A DNA stretch of 64,000 nt from Rhipidocladum racemiflorum. Its lineage: Eukaryota; Streptophyta; Magnoliopsida; Poales; Poaceae. Position numbers and translations under genes: made by a program. Shown here one piece after another: positions 11,056-22,849 of the stretch. Where the stretch lies: contig CM070570.1 in NCBI GenBank assembly GCA_036346355.1, positions 45,213,592 to 45,277,591 of the forward strand, read 5' to 3'. Every line of letters begins with the position of its first letter. Positions within the stretch are counted from its first letter, which is position 1. The notes beneath the pieces are model-generated. The model was not told the origin of the DNA. It did no database searches and saw only the letters and a list, made by a program, of their open reading frames with translations.

Positions 11056-12540
11056 CTTCTCCTGAAATTGCAAATCTCTATGTCGCCTCATTCCAATGTC
11101 ATTAACGCACTTTTGGAAAGTAGACTTTGGTAAAGATTTTGTGAACAAATCTGCTGGATTTTCACATGACTTAGTTTGTATTATTTTTACCTCTTATTCT
11201 TCTCAAGTTCGTGAGGATAGAAAAATTTAGAGGCAATATGTTTCGCGATATTACACTTTACATAACCCATTTGCATTTGTGCAACACAAACAGCATTATC
11301 CTTATAAATAATAGTAGGGTATCAACGATATTAAGTCCATATGACTTCTAGATATGGTTAATTACACGTCTCAGCCAAACACACTCGAGTGAGGCTTCAT
11401 ATAAAGATACAGTCTCTGAGTAGTTGGTAGAAATAGCTACCAAAGTCTGCTTAAAAAACCACCAAGAAATGATTGTACCACCGCAGAGAAACACAAAACC
11501 AATATGAGTTTTGGCACTGTAGAGATCAGACAGATAGCTAGCATCCATATATCCCACAATGGCTAAATCTTGGTTCTTCGGTAAACAAACCAAGATCTTG
11601 AGTATGTTGGAGGTATCTGAATAAAGTCTTAACACCTGTCCAATGTCTTCTAGTTGGGGCTACACTGTGCCTTGCTAGCAAATTTACTGTGAATGCAATG
11701 TCAGGCCTTGTGCAATACGTAAGATACATAAGTGCACCAATAGCACTTAAATATGGGACTTCAGGTTCTAAGACTTCCTCATTTTCCATTCTTAATCTAA
11801 ATAGGTCTTTATGCGCTTCAAGAGATCTCACGACCATTGGGGTTTTTAAATAATGAGATTTATGCATATTAAATCTTTATAATACCTTCTTGGTATAGGC
11901 AGACTAGTGCACAAAAATTCCTTCTGGAAAATGCTCAAACTACAAGCCTAAGAAAAATTTGGTTTTACCTAAATCTTTCATCTCAAACTCCGTCGTGAGG
12001 TAAGAACTTGCTTCATTTATCTCCACTGTGGATCCGATGATATTCAAATCATTGACATATACCGAGATGATACAGAATTCATTCTGAGATTTCTTTATGA
12101 ACACACAAGGACAATCATCATTATTTGAATATCCCTTCTTCAGGATGAATTCACTAAGTCGGTTATACCACATCCTTCGAAACTATCTTAATCCGTATAG
12201 CGATCTTTGCAATTTGACGCTATACATGTTGCGATTATCGTATAGCGATCTTTGCAATTTGACGCTATACATGTTGCGATTATTAGGATCTGAAACTTTG
12301 ACTCCTTCAGGGACTCATAAATATCTATATCCAGTTACCCATATAAATATGCGGTCACCACATCCATCAACTGTATTGTTAAATTTAAGCTTGCTACCAT
12401 TGATATTAAATATCGGAATGTTATTACACTCATTACAGGAGAATATGTTTCATCGTAATCGATGACGGGTCTCTACGTGAATTCTTGTGCTATAAGCATC
12501 GCTTTTATATCTCACCGCCTGATTATTTTCATTTATCTTC
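11056..12540 (-). pseudogene. copia-2 reverse transcriptase and RNase H
   Basis: Fragments in several frames: MWYNRLSEFILKKGYS and SVYVNDLNIIG (12173-11940), then LEPEVPYLSAIGALMYLTYC (11867-11538), YMDASYLSDL and ASLECVWLRR (11635-11348), and ADLFTKSLPK near 11130. The catalytic motif reads YVND instead of YVDD, so the second active-site Asp is lost. A 45-bp tandem duplication breaks the frame upstream (12194-12283). Confidence 0.8.
12194..12283. repeat. 45-bp perfect tandem duplication in copia-2 RT
   Basis: Two adjacent identical 45-bp units, 12194-12238 and 12239-12283, beginning CGTATAGCGATCTTTGC. The unit encodes part of the RT, so it is a slippage duplication inside a dead gene; 45 is a multiple of three. 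Confidence 0.9.
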
Positions 12541-13335
12541 TGGATGAAAACCCATTTTGATCCTACAGGGAATACTTTAGGAGATGTTCGGTCAACAGGA
12601 TCAAAAAACTTTCTTCTTGTTAAGCGAGCACAATTCTTTCTAAATTGTTTCTTTCCATTTGACCCAATCTAAGCGCTTCTGGCACTATGCCATAGACTTT
12701 GGTTCTTGATCCAGTTCAAAAGTTTTAGCAATTTTAGAGACAAAATAAATATCAATAATTGTAGTATTTCCTTTATATAATTATACTAAATCCACATAAT
12801 TGGTGGATGTTTCTTCATTTATTTCTTCCAGCTCCTCGTAATTTCCCATAACAATAGAGTTTGGGTGTTCCAACTTCCCAGCGTTAGATTATGCGAGCAA
12901 AAGTACACCCGGATTATCATCTTCAGGATGGTTTGCTTCAGGTACATTACCATCTCCAAGATGGCGCACTTTAGGGATTTTTCAACATCAGATTGGCCTT
13001 CTTCCACTGTCACAGGTAGTGATCTCATTTGGTCGGTCCTCTATTTCTGCAGACGTCTCCGCGAAATTGAGTCCCGTGCACCTAGAGGCCTCCCCTGTTT
13101 TTATCATGAGGGGCAAGAATGGGTTCGATATCCTTCCGGGGTATTTTCACTCTTTCAGGTGCATTTACTGCAGGTACATGAGATTTTGTCACTCCATTAT
13201 GATCAGTGAAGGTATCTAGCAGATATTAGCTATTTGTTGCAGATTTATTAGCCTCCGATCTTCAAGTTCGGTTTCTTTAGTGTGTGGACTAAGGATTGAA
13301 TACTAGTGACATTTCAAGCAATTTCTTGGTATTCT

Positions 13336-14110
13336 TTAATGTGGTACTTTATCATCATCAAAAATACAATCAGTGTATCGAGCCATGTACAGATCCTCTG
13401 TCAGAGGTTCAAGGTATTTGATTATTGACGGAGATTCATAACCTACATAGATCTCCAACTTCCGATGAGGACCCATGGTGGTACGTTGTGGTGGAGAGTT
13501 TGGCACATATACAGCACAGTCAAATTTATGCAAATGGGAAATACTTCGTTCTTTTCCATGCATTATCTGCAAAGGGGAAATTTCATGATGTGCAGTTGGT
13601 CTGAGTTAAATTAATGCTGCAGCATGCAGTACTACGTGGCCTTAACAGCTGGCAGGTAGCCTACTATTCTGCAAAAGTGTCCTAGCAATAAGTTTTATTC
13701 TTTTAATAAATGACTCTGCGAGACAATTTTGAGTGTAGACATGAGGTACAGAATGCTCTACATTAATGCCTAGAATCATACAATAATCATGGAATGCTTT
13801 TGAGGTAAACTCACCAACATTATCCATTCGAATAGACTTGATCCCTTCTTCTAGAAAAGAGGCTCTTAACTTAATAATATGGGAAATTAATTTAGCAAAG
13901 GCATGGTTCATAGTAGATATGAGGCATACATGGGACCATTTAGTAGAAGCATGTATTAGTACCATGAAATATTTGTATGAGTCCGACATGGGCTGAATTG
14001 GTCCACATATATCACTATGAATTATCTCCAGAAAATTCAGAGATTCCACCCTAACCTTTAGTTAAGAGGGTCTAACTATAAGCTTTCATTTTGCACAAGC
14101 AGAGCATACA
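13336..14110 (-). pseudogene. copia-2 integrase
   Basis: The frame 14049-13642 holds IIHSDICGPIQPMSD (first Asp), RMDNVGEFTSKAFHD (second Asp) and AESFIKRIKLIARTLL (Glu), so the DDE triad is visible. The frame 13572-13336 carries the downstream PPQRTTMGPHRKLEIYVGYE part. They are separated by about 70 bp with a broken frame. Confidence 0.8.
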
Positions 14111-14122
14111 AAATATTTAGGT

Positions 14123-14648
14123 TTAGGAAAGTGTAGTTTTCATGCTATGGCCAGCAAAATTATTAATTATTCTTCTCATCATATTCAACCCATGGTGACC
14201 CAGTCTATCATGCCAAATCTTAAAAATTTCTAGGTTAAATTTAGTTTTTATCGCAACATAAACTTCAGGTTTTATATATGTATAATATAACCCAGAGGAG
14301 AAGGAAGGAAGTTTTTCAACCGCACATTTATTACACCCATTTAACTTAGTCGTGAGAAGGTATTCAGTACCAACCTCATTATCAGTCTCCATGTGGAAAC
14401 TATTAAGACGAATATCTTTAAAACTTAACAGAGTATGACTGGACTCAGAACATAATAGGTTTTTTTTTATTATATGAGTGCCCATAGGGAGAACTATAAA
14501 TGGCTCTGCCAGTACCAACAATGAATGCATCGCTTCTGACGATGGTCGTAATATTTCCAGTTTTCTTAGCCAAAATCTGAAAATATTTAATCTCCCTAAT
14601 AATAGAATTTGTGGTGCAACTATCTACAAGACGGATTTCCTCCTCCAC
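14123..14648 (-). pseudogene. copia-2 protease and pre-integrase region
   Basis: EIRLVDSCTTNSIIREIKYF at 14648 corresponds to the protease site; the family motif DSGTT is changed to DSCTT. The overlapping frame 14530-14123 continues through LLSFKDIRLNSFHME to IWHDRLGHHGLNMMRRII, the pre-integrase signature. A frameshift near 14470 separates the two. Confidence 0.75.
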
Positions 14649-14900
14649 TATTGGATTATGTGATTGTTCTATATTAAAGAAATAAATTCAATTAATTCAA
14701 TTGTTGCAACAGGAACATATTGAAAACATATAAGAAGCATAGCATAAATGAACAAATATTCTGGGAAAAGATACTTTATTGAGTTACAACTGACAATCGC
14801 TCAACAGGAGCTTAGACCAAATGTTCATGTAGGAACAAAAATACTAAACTGATAAATTGAGGCTCTTAAGGAGACTTAACTAAGGAAATGCGACATCAAT

Positions 14901-16074
14901 TTAATAAATTAAATGGGGTACAGGGAGACTACTGCATGTCTCCATATAAATCATGTTCTTCCTCCTGGGAAACATCGATATTCTTTTGAAATTCCTTAAA
15001 TTTGGCAGCAAAAAGATCATCTTCATCCATGGGTGAATTCCCATATCTGAGAAGACTCTCTCTAAACTCAGCTGTAGGATCAGGGACGTTGTTGTCCTTC
15101 TTCTCACCTTCTTGCTTAACATTTGGTTAAGCGGTGAAGTGTACCTCAACTTTCTTTTCTTGATTCTTCTAGAATCTTCCAATGGATTTCATGTAATGTT
15201 CCACCGAGTATTTTGGGGTGCGACAAGTACGCAACCAATGATCGATGCATCCACACCTAAAGTATGATAGAAGAGGGTTAGCAACCTTATTGGTTGGACC
15301 TTGCATCTTTAAGATTCCTGGACCCTTTCCTTTACCTTTCCACTGGGATTTGCCTTTTCCCTTTTGGCTTCTGTCATTCTTCCATTTATTCCCCTTATTT
15401 ATTGGGCCCTTTCTTCGGCCTTGGCTATTACTACCAGTTGAGTGTTAGCCTGTTCTTCAGACACTGCTAAAATTCTATTAGAAATTGCATGATGATTTTT
15501 CAATAGAAGTTCATCTTGTTTTTTTTTGCTCCTAGCAGAACACAAATAAGCTCAGAGTACTTTTGGTACCTTGCATAACGGTACTGTTGCTACAATACCT
15601 TCATGTTGGAGTGGAAGGTGCACAAGCTTTTGTTGATCGTCTCAGCATTATTAACTTTCTAGTTACAAAATGTTACTTTCATGACAAGTTTGTGCATTGC
15701 AAAATTATATGTTGGCACAATTTTGAAGTCCTGAAAACGCAGGAGGGTCCATTCGCGTTGTGCTTCTGCTAACAGTATGGATCTTTGTTGGTTGTAACGT
15801 TCCTTTAGGGAATTCCACAATATCAGCAGGTCCTCCATAAAATATTCGGCCGTCAGATCCGGATGGGATAGTGCCTTAGGAAATGTAAAGCAGCGCATTT
15901 TGTAGGTTCAAAAACATCAGGGGCACTAGCTTCAGACTGGGTAATAGCAGCTCCAAGTACGCGAGCTGTCAAGTTGATCTTAGTATCAATTGCCCAATGA
16001 GTAATTGCTGCCATCCAAGGCAAGCTCAGCAAACTCATTTTTTGCGTTGTCAAACATATCTTGTATGCAATCAA
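14901..16074 (-). pseudogene. copia-2 gag
   Basis: From 15898 the frame reads LTAEYFMEDLLILWNSLKERYNQQ and LAEAQREWTLLRFQDFKI, the core copia gag helices. Near 15200-15260 a zinc-knuckle remnant reads YFRCGCIDHWLRTCRTPKY; the first Cys of the usual CxxC appears as Tyr. The frame 15182-14901 is the acidic gag tail. Several frameshifts separate these pieces. Confidence 0.75.
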
Positions 16075-16079
16075 TATTG

Positions 16080-16859
16080 AATTTTATTACTGGTAAAATA
16101 TTGTATTTCATGTATGATATTGAATCAGTAAAGTTTGGTCCATATCTATTCGGTAGATAATTATCACAACTTTCCTAGAATTTTCCTAGCATTTTCATGA
16201 TTTTCTGTTAATTATTTATCAATTTTTAGAATTACCGCGTAACAGAAAAATAGATTCCAACCCAAATTAAACATGAAATAATGCCAAGAAAATTAATCCA
16301 GAGACATGGAGCTCATAATATGCTATCTAAAATTTTGTAGAATTTTTCTAGTATTTTTCATAATTTTCTACTAATTACCAAGCAATTTTTAGAATTTCTT
16401 AGTAACAGGAAAATAAAATTCCAGAACATAATAATATGGAATTGAAGGATCGAGATTATCTAATAAAAATTACTATGTTCTATGCAAATTGAAATCGTTT
16501 AAATCAAGTTAACTTAAAGACCCTTTTATGTAATATGAACAAACTATACAAACCATGGCTCAAACAATCATGAAATAAATATTACTTGTTCGTAGGGTCT
16601 TAGATATCCTATTTTTGTAAAAATATTTAGGAATGAACTCAATTGAATAAACCAAATAACTATAAGATGCCTATCTTGCATGAAACGGTTAAGCATTTTC
16701 GGTGGCCCATAAAATATCAAGTTTAAATGTAATTTTTAGGAAGAAGGGACCAGATTTGCTCTTTCATATATGGACTATCAGATTTGCTCTTTGATATATA
16801 GACTACCATATATATCACCCGTGAATCTTTCACGATTTGTTCTCGGACACCGCTTAATC
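16080..16859 (-). other. A/T-rich copia-2 leader, no gene
   Basis: No coding signal on either strand. Words such as TTTTCTAGAATTTTTAG recur around 16180-16400 in two loosely repeated blocks. Near 16750-16810 AGATTTGCTCTTTNATATATGGACTA occurs twice in a row. No LTR end or primer-binding site was recognised. Confidence 0.4.
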
Positions 16860-18114
16860 TCTCATATGAAAGAACTCCATAGGGGTGCGCAGTGCTCCCA
16901 ACTGTTGTCGAATGGGTAGCCTATGCCGAACGACTCGCGGTTATAAAATGTAATTTTTTTGTATTTTTTATGTGGATCTCTTCCCTCTCGATTTCCCGCG
17001 TCCCCTATGTTAATACCACCCGGGTTTCCGGATGGTCTTTGTAATCCGTCAAGGATTTGTTGCGTAGTGCGGGCCTCGGGCGGCTGCTTCCCCTTATCCT
17101 TTTCTCTTCGAGAGGAGGAACCCTCTTGCACTTCTGGATACTTGCCGAGACACCTACTCTGTTTTGGCTCGCACTCCACTATATGGTGCACGAGGTGTGT
17201 TGGGCTTATCGTTGTACAATCGGAAGCGTGCCCTGTAGTCAATGTAGTATGCCCACTGTGGTCGTTGAATAATACCGTGGGCGTACTCAGGGTCAGGCTT
17301 TTCTGGGCGGTAGTAGCACCACAGCGAGGGTTGCTCCCCCAATTATCCCAGACGAGAAGTTTGAGATGTGGGTGGTACGTCCCTGGGTCCACTCAGTTGA
17401 AATACCAGCATCATTCATCCTCGACCAAAGGGCACCGATAGAATCTTCGGTCCGCGAGATCCTTGTGGCAGGTATCAACCACTGCCTGCAGGCCGTGTTC
17501 ACACAATTTGGGGCTTTTGGGTGGCCCTTGAGGAGGAGGTTTCTCCTTTGACTTGAGCAATTTCGCAAGTTTCTTTTTGAACTCTTGTATGCGATGAACT
17601 GGTTTAGAATTACTACTTTGTGAGTGAAACATGAGCATGTCGCATGAAACTCACCGATTGGTTGGTCCTTTGCCCACGCACCCTTAACTCTGGTCGATCT
17701 ATATAGGGGACATATCCCGGTGGCCTCTCCCACCGGGTGAAGTTCTCTAGCGAAGTGGGGTAGGCGTCGTGGCAGTGGTAGACAAATTCGTAGTCATGTC
17801 GTTCCGGCCCGTCGATCCATTGGAAGAAGCAACACCAGTCCGTGTGCTAAAAAACAAAGAACAATGCATGAAATGCTAGTGTTATCCCGTATTGTATGGA
17901 CACCAGTAGGACTACCTGGTAGGGGCGGACATAGCAGTAGTGAGCGCGGGCGGCCGTATCTTCGTGCGTAGATTACTCTATCTTCGCTGGAAGGTTGCAG
18001 CCGCAGTTCAGCCCCGGGCAACTCCGGCAGAACTAGGGCGTCAACGTAATTGGCATCCGGGTATTTGGGGGATAAGTTCCGCTTCTTGAAGAGGCGACGG
18101 TAGAACGACATCAT
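16860..18114 (-). CDS. GRF-type zinc-finger protein of unknown role
   Basis: Probable multi-exon minus-strand gene. Exon 1 (from ATG 18114) begins MMSFYRRLFKKRNLSPKYPD. After an acceptor near 17847 the reading TDWCCFFQWIDGPERHDYEF is the C-terminal half of a GRF zinc finger; CGCN in exon 1 is the likely N-terminal half but falls in another frame. The exon ends before GTGAGT near 17653. The next exon (17638-17411) has a Lys-rich segment and a second cysteine cluster, LCEHGLQAVVDTCHKDLADR followed by FYRCP. The tail to about 16860 is not recognised. Proteins of this layout are repeated in grass genomes and often lie among transposons; I cannot name a function. The frame conflict in exon 1 may mean a frameshift. 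Confidence 0.55.
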
Positions 18115-18179
18115 GCTCTAATTTGTGTGCGGTTATTGTTGGTATGGCGGTAATGGATGTCTATCCCTCCCTCGGCTGA

Positions 18180-18188
18180 TTTTTATAG
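18180..18188 (-). promoter_or_regulatory. TATA box of the GRF-type gene
   Basis: Minus-strand TATAAAAAT lies 66-74 bp upstream of the chosen ATG, a normal distance for a plant gene, and supports transcription from this strand. Confidence 0.55.
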
Positions 18189-18234
18189 TACTGGTGAGGG
18201 CCTTCTCAACATAACTACAACATTTGTCTCTTTA

Positions 18235-18500
18235 TGGAAGCTGCATTGACTGCCATGCATTATGAAAGCTGCATGGCCTGTCACCCATCATGAAAGCTGC
18301 ATGGACTGCCATGCATTATGAAAGCTGCATGGCCTGTCACCCTTTTGAAAAAGCTGCACGACGTGTCACCCATCATCAAAGCTGCAGCACCTGTCACCCT
18401 CTTTGGAAAGCTGCAGCACCTGTCACCTCTCTTGGAAAGCTGCATGACTTGTCATCCATCATGAAAGCTGCAGCGTGTTGTTGTTTCACTCTGAGAAAGC
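18235..18500. repeat. Minisatellite of GAAAGCTGCA units
   Basis: About nine imperfect units of 25-35 bp sharing GAAAGCTGCATGNCCTGTCACCC. Unit length and end sequence vary. It lies just upstream of the GRF-type gene and gives a spurious plus-strand open frame rich in Cys and His. Confidence 0.75.
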
Positions 18501-19036
18501 GGTAGGTGGCAAGGTGTTGTCACTTCGCTCTGAGGTCGGCAGAGTCATGTCTGTAGGTTTGAGATGGGTAGTGTTTTGTCGCTTTGTGGTGTGCAGTGTG
18601 TTGTGGAAGGATTAACTAAGTCCATAAGAGTAAAAGTACCAACACTTAAAATTCAAAAGTGCGTACAACATATTTTGAAGGTTTAACTAAGTACATAAGA
18701 TTGAAACTACCAGCAATAACAAATAAAAGAAACTACCAACAATAAAAAACAAAAGAAACTAGTGCCGGCACCTTTTCAGGGTGGCTCCTCGCGGCTGTGC
18801 AGGCCTCCTCCGAACCTGGCCCTGAGAGTATGTCAGCTGCGTCGGCGCGCGGTGGGCCCTCTGTGGTCTTGCTGGAGGTGTGGCGTACACCGATAGGTCA
18901 GGCTACGTCGGTGGTGGTGGTCCTTGACACTGTGATGACCCAGGCTGCGTTTGTGCTGGTGCTCCCTGCCGCTGTGAAGACCCAGGCTGATCTGGGTGTG
19001 GATCGAGGAGGAACCTCGACACGTAGTCCTCCTTAT

Positions 19037-19537
19037 CAAGGAGTCAAATTTCGGTCCAAAATCTGAAATCTCAGCCAAGATTTCGGATTTCGGACCCCTC
19101 CAAGATTGAAAATACCAGTTGTTTAAAAAAATTTAAAAAATTCAAAACGCTACAGTACATATTCAAATTTCACTGAGATCTCGGCAATTTTGGCCGAGAT
19201 TTGTATAATTTTTATCGGATTTTAAATTTTTTTGACCAGATATGATTGGATTTAGGTTGAAGATCATCCACAAAAATTTTTAGAATTTTTTAATGTTGTT
19301 TGACCATTTTTTTGGTCGGTTCGAAATGGACCGAAATCTCGGTGATTTCGAACGAAATCTCGAAGCCGAAATCTAGGTGATTTCGGCAGAAATTTCAAAT
19401 TTCCCGGTAGAAAAAATCCGGATTTAAAATTTGAATTCTAGATTTCGTCCGGATTTGATTTGAATTTCCGAAATCTCGTCGAGATTTCGGATTTCGGGCA
19501 CGTCTAAAATTTTTTTGGAAACGATATTTGTAACCTG
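19037..19537. mobile_element. Non-autonomous hAT-like element inside the PMD gene
   Basis: 501 bp flanked by a perfect 8-bp duplication CTCCTTAT (19029-19036 and 19538-19545). Ends are CAAGGAGTCAAATTTCGG and, inverted, CAGGTTACAAATATCG: weak terminal repeats of CARG start, normal for hAT. The interior is full of GAAATCTCGG and CCGAGATTTC words in both orientations. Without it the PMD exon reads straight through (DDKE then DYVSRF). Confidence 0.8.
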
Positions 19538-20002
19538 CTCCTTATCATCACCCTGCCCATCGTAGTTATCAGGTGCAGGCGGCAACCACTGTGACTGTGT
19601 ACCTGTAGCAAGTGAAGAATTATTGTGAGCATTCAAAAAGTGATTGCAAAACATGAAAAGTGCATTGTAGTACTCACCTCCAGCGTGAAAGGCTACACCA
19701 CCGTGTGAAGAAGATGGACCTGCAGATCCCCTACCTCTCCCAAGCAGCACACCATGGCCCACATCGGGAGGCAGGCGTCATCCCACCAACTCGAGGGCAC
19801 GCCGCGAGCTATCCCAAAACCTGACGAGCAAGGAGGTGACCTCCTCTCTGGTCACCTCTAAGCCACCGGTCAATCGCGAAATCAACCTCCCTGAGTCCTT
19901 GTAGACCCGAGCTAGCATATCAGTCTAAAAAAGACATCACGAATTAGTTAGCATAGCTACGAAATGATTGTGCATGAAATCATATACAGGACACAACGTA
20001 CC

Positions 20003-21840
20003 TTGTAGGATCGAAGTAAACAAATATAGAAATCAGAGGGAGGGTGAATGATTGTGCGGAAGCTAAAAACAAATTTTGGCTCTATTAAAAATTCACCCCA
20101 AATCTGAACCAAAAAGTTACTTCGTATTTGACAAAAATAGATTGACAGAGGTTTGGTAAAATGTGAATTCCTGGAGATCCAACTGTCGAATCGATCTGAA
20201 ATTTGGACACAAGAAACTAGATTCCAATACAAATCGAACACAAAAAGAATCAGCTCGATCGGACTTACGGATCAAAAGTTATGAACTACACAAGCTTGCT
20301 GTGACAGAACTTGACGAAAACTGATCTAAGCAAAACTTGTAGATTAATCAAGAACGAAAAAAAATTAATCAACTAAACTTTCAGGAACTCTAAATCAATA
20401 CTCTAGAAAGGTTTTTGATGGATCAAATCAAGATGAAACTCAAAGAACAAAAACCAATCTAGAATTAGAACAAGCATGCAAACAAGAACCAAAAGAGGAA
20501 ACATTGTAGCAACGTGGTTACTGTAGCACGCAAGGATCTGGAAGAATTGATCTTTTATTTATTTTGTCTAAAGTACTCCAATCAAAAGAGTACAAACCCT
20601 AAAACTCTAACTGATTGATGCCCTTCAACAGGAGACAACCCCTCCTATTTAAAGGAGCAAAACACAAGGAGTCATGAATACAATTCCTACTCCTAATCCT
20701 AGAAGGAGTCCCACTCCTAATCCTAAAAAGAGTATTTATTCAACACAACTCCTCTTGGCCCAACATGGCCGAGTACAACTCTTTCACGCGTATGGCAACC
20801 CTGCCATACTCACGTGACTAACAACTCTGCACGCGTATGGCCCACCTGCCATACTCACGTGACTAACCATTCTTCATGTGCACCATTCTCTTAGCCCGAA
20901 CGTCCCGCATGATATCCTTTACCACCAAGACCTCAGTTCCTCCTGAACCTAGTCTCGAATCTCAGTTCCTCCATGAACCTAGTTCCGGTCCCATCATCGA
21001 CCACATTCGTCCTTGAGCAATACCTGCAAATGAGCAAACAAGAAACGAATCCGAGCACAAGTCCATGACTTGACTCAAAGTCAATCCATGCAACTACTCA
21101 CACGAGCATTGCATAAAGTCCACTTCAAAATAAGCATCATGAAATTCTCACGAATTTCATAATCTCAAATTCAAACCAAAATTCAATTCCAAAATTGCTC
21201 AAAACCCAGATCGAGCAAAATACCATTCATGCCGGACCAAACATTGGTCCAGTGCAACTCACGACGGACCAAGCAATTGGTCCGGCGTACACGCAAATGT
21301 TTCGGTTTCATGTCAGAGCAAAAACGTTCAAAACACGTTCACAACGGTCCAAATATTTGGTCCGGCGTACATGCAAAAACAACGCTAAAAAATACGTTCA
21401 CGACGGACCAAGAATTTGGTTCGGCGTGCATGGTCCGGCGTAACATAGAAGCTTACTGTTTTTCATAAACTTAGTTCGGCACAAAAAATCATTTAAACCA
21501 CGTTCACGACGGACTAAAGAAAAATCGGTCCGGCGTACATGTAAAATGGTCTAGCGTAAAACCCTAGATTTCACGTTCACAGTGGACCAACAGTTTGGTC
21601 CGGCGCAAACACAAAAAATCGGTCCGACGCTAAAGCGAAATCGGGCCTCAAAAGCACATTAACGGCGGACTACAATTTGGTCCGGCGCAATGGTCCGGCC
21701 CAGATGGGAAACTTACTGTTTTTGGAATTTGATCTGGCGCATGAAAAGAAACAGTGTTTCTTGTCAAATTGTCAAACACATGCACAAGCACATTTTGCAA
21801 ATTCAATTCTTAAGCCAATTTTTCAGCACATGATTTCACA
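20003..21840 (-). mobile_element. Solo LTR inserted at a PMD splice donor
   Basis: About 1.84 kb, bounded by GTACC on both sides (19998-20002 and 21841-21845) with ends TGTAGG and TTCACA (TG...CA) one base inside the left border. No coding region. Minus-strand TATA-like TTTAAATAGG lies near 20644-20653. I infer a solo LTR of a gypsy-type element. The target duplication contains the GTAC of the PMD intron donor. Confidence 0.65.
21220..21720. repeat. Palindromic GGACCAA...TTGGTCCGGCG array in the solo LTR
   Basis: About eight loosely spaced copies (period roughly 60-75 bp) of ACGGACCAA, 3-7 bases, then TTGGTCCGGCG. Each can fold into a short hairpin. Intervening words ACACGTTCACGACGG also repeat. 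Position is in the distal half of the LTR. Confidence 0.75.
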
Positions 21841-22849
21841 GTACCGCAGTGTGCAGAGCTGAGTCCGTATGGGCGCGATACGTGTCTCTCGCCCTGGGGA
21901 CGTGTCTAGGAGGATCCGAGTCAACACGTACCAAATGCAGATGGATACGGGAAGTGTACAACTCTCGGTAGGCCCGATACGTCTATAGGCCGTATGGCGC
22001 ATCATCAGCATTGACGTCCTCCAGGGCTCCTGCCCACTCCTCGACCCATGGCGCCATCCGTACGTGCCGGGGGGTGGCCCCATGCACGCCCTTCTTAGTC
22101 TGGCTGTGGATCAGAAATAAATATAGAATTATTAGACGACAATACACGATAATAATTATGGAATATCGATTGAGGGACTTACGTGTGGGCGGCGTGTGGG
22201 ACCAGACGACCGACTTGGACTGGGAACTCCTGTCGTAGGTCGAACTGCCTCATCACTCGATGGACAGCGTAGGCCTCGACCTGGACGTCGAACAGGATGA
22301 ACCGCCGCGTGCACCAATACACCACGTCTCGTGTGCAAAGGGTGGACAGGGCACCCGTCACACGAAGCTGGACCTCTGCCTGTGCGTACGGTGTCCAACG
22401 TACGTGGTCGTCGGTGAGGTGGTCGAATGCAGTGACGAACTGCGGGTAGCCCATCCGCATCGTCCTGTGTGCCCACCTAGGCTGTAGTGACGACAGAACG
22501 TTACCATTAGTACTCACAAATGTTAAAGCAAAAGTACCAAAATCGTAGTTGCAATATCTTACCCGTCGGTGGCACCATATGGTGCCCATGGTCGGACCAT
22601 CAACGTCGTCGTCGCCTGCAGGCTGAATAGGCTGCAAATCGATGTCGGGCCGCCCGATCTGGAACCTCTCGTATGCCCATAGCTATACCAACAGTGGACA
22701 TCCTCCGAAGGTCGAGCCGTCCTGGATCCGTGAACAACCATCGCAGAGCGCCCGGTACGTGCTGCAGAGCACAACGAACCCCCAAGAGTACTGCAGCACG
22801 GCGTCATGGGGTGCGTCCGCGATCTCCCTCGCGAACTGGACAAGGTGCA

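Larger units (their letters stand above)
10600..16860 (-). mobile_element. Ty1-copia retrotransposon copia-2, heavily decayed
   Basis: Minus-strand copia element of the same lineage as copia-1, with gag, protease, integrase, RT and RNase H remnants in order. The 3' LTR ends at 10798 (ATAACA), followed by a polypurine tract (minus CCAAGAGGGAG). The outer LTR border and any 5' LTR were not found. Many stops and frameshifts indicate it is older than copia-1. Its untranslated leader is A/T-rich. Confidence 0.75.

Noticed and set aside
10600..16860. A 5' LTR for copia-2 at the right end
   Set aside because: Sequence near 16740-16860 was compared with the 3' LTR end near 10640-10798 and shows no convincing similarity.
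18290..18505. Plus-strand open frame rich in Cys and His
   Set aside because: It is a direct translation of the GCTGCA minisatellite.
21220..21720. Regularly spaced palindromes resembling a CRISPR array
   Set aside because: The sequence is plant nuclear DNA, units vary in length and sequence, spacers are themselves repetitive and there are no cas genes; it lies inside an LTR.
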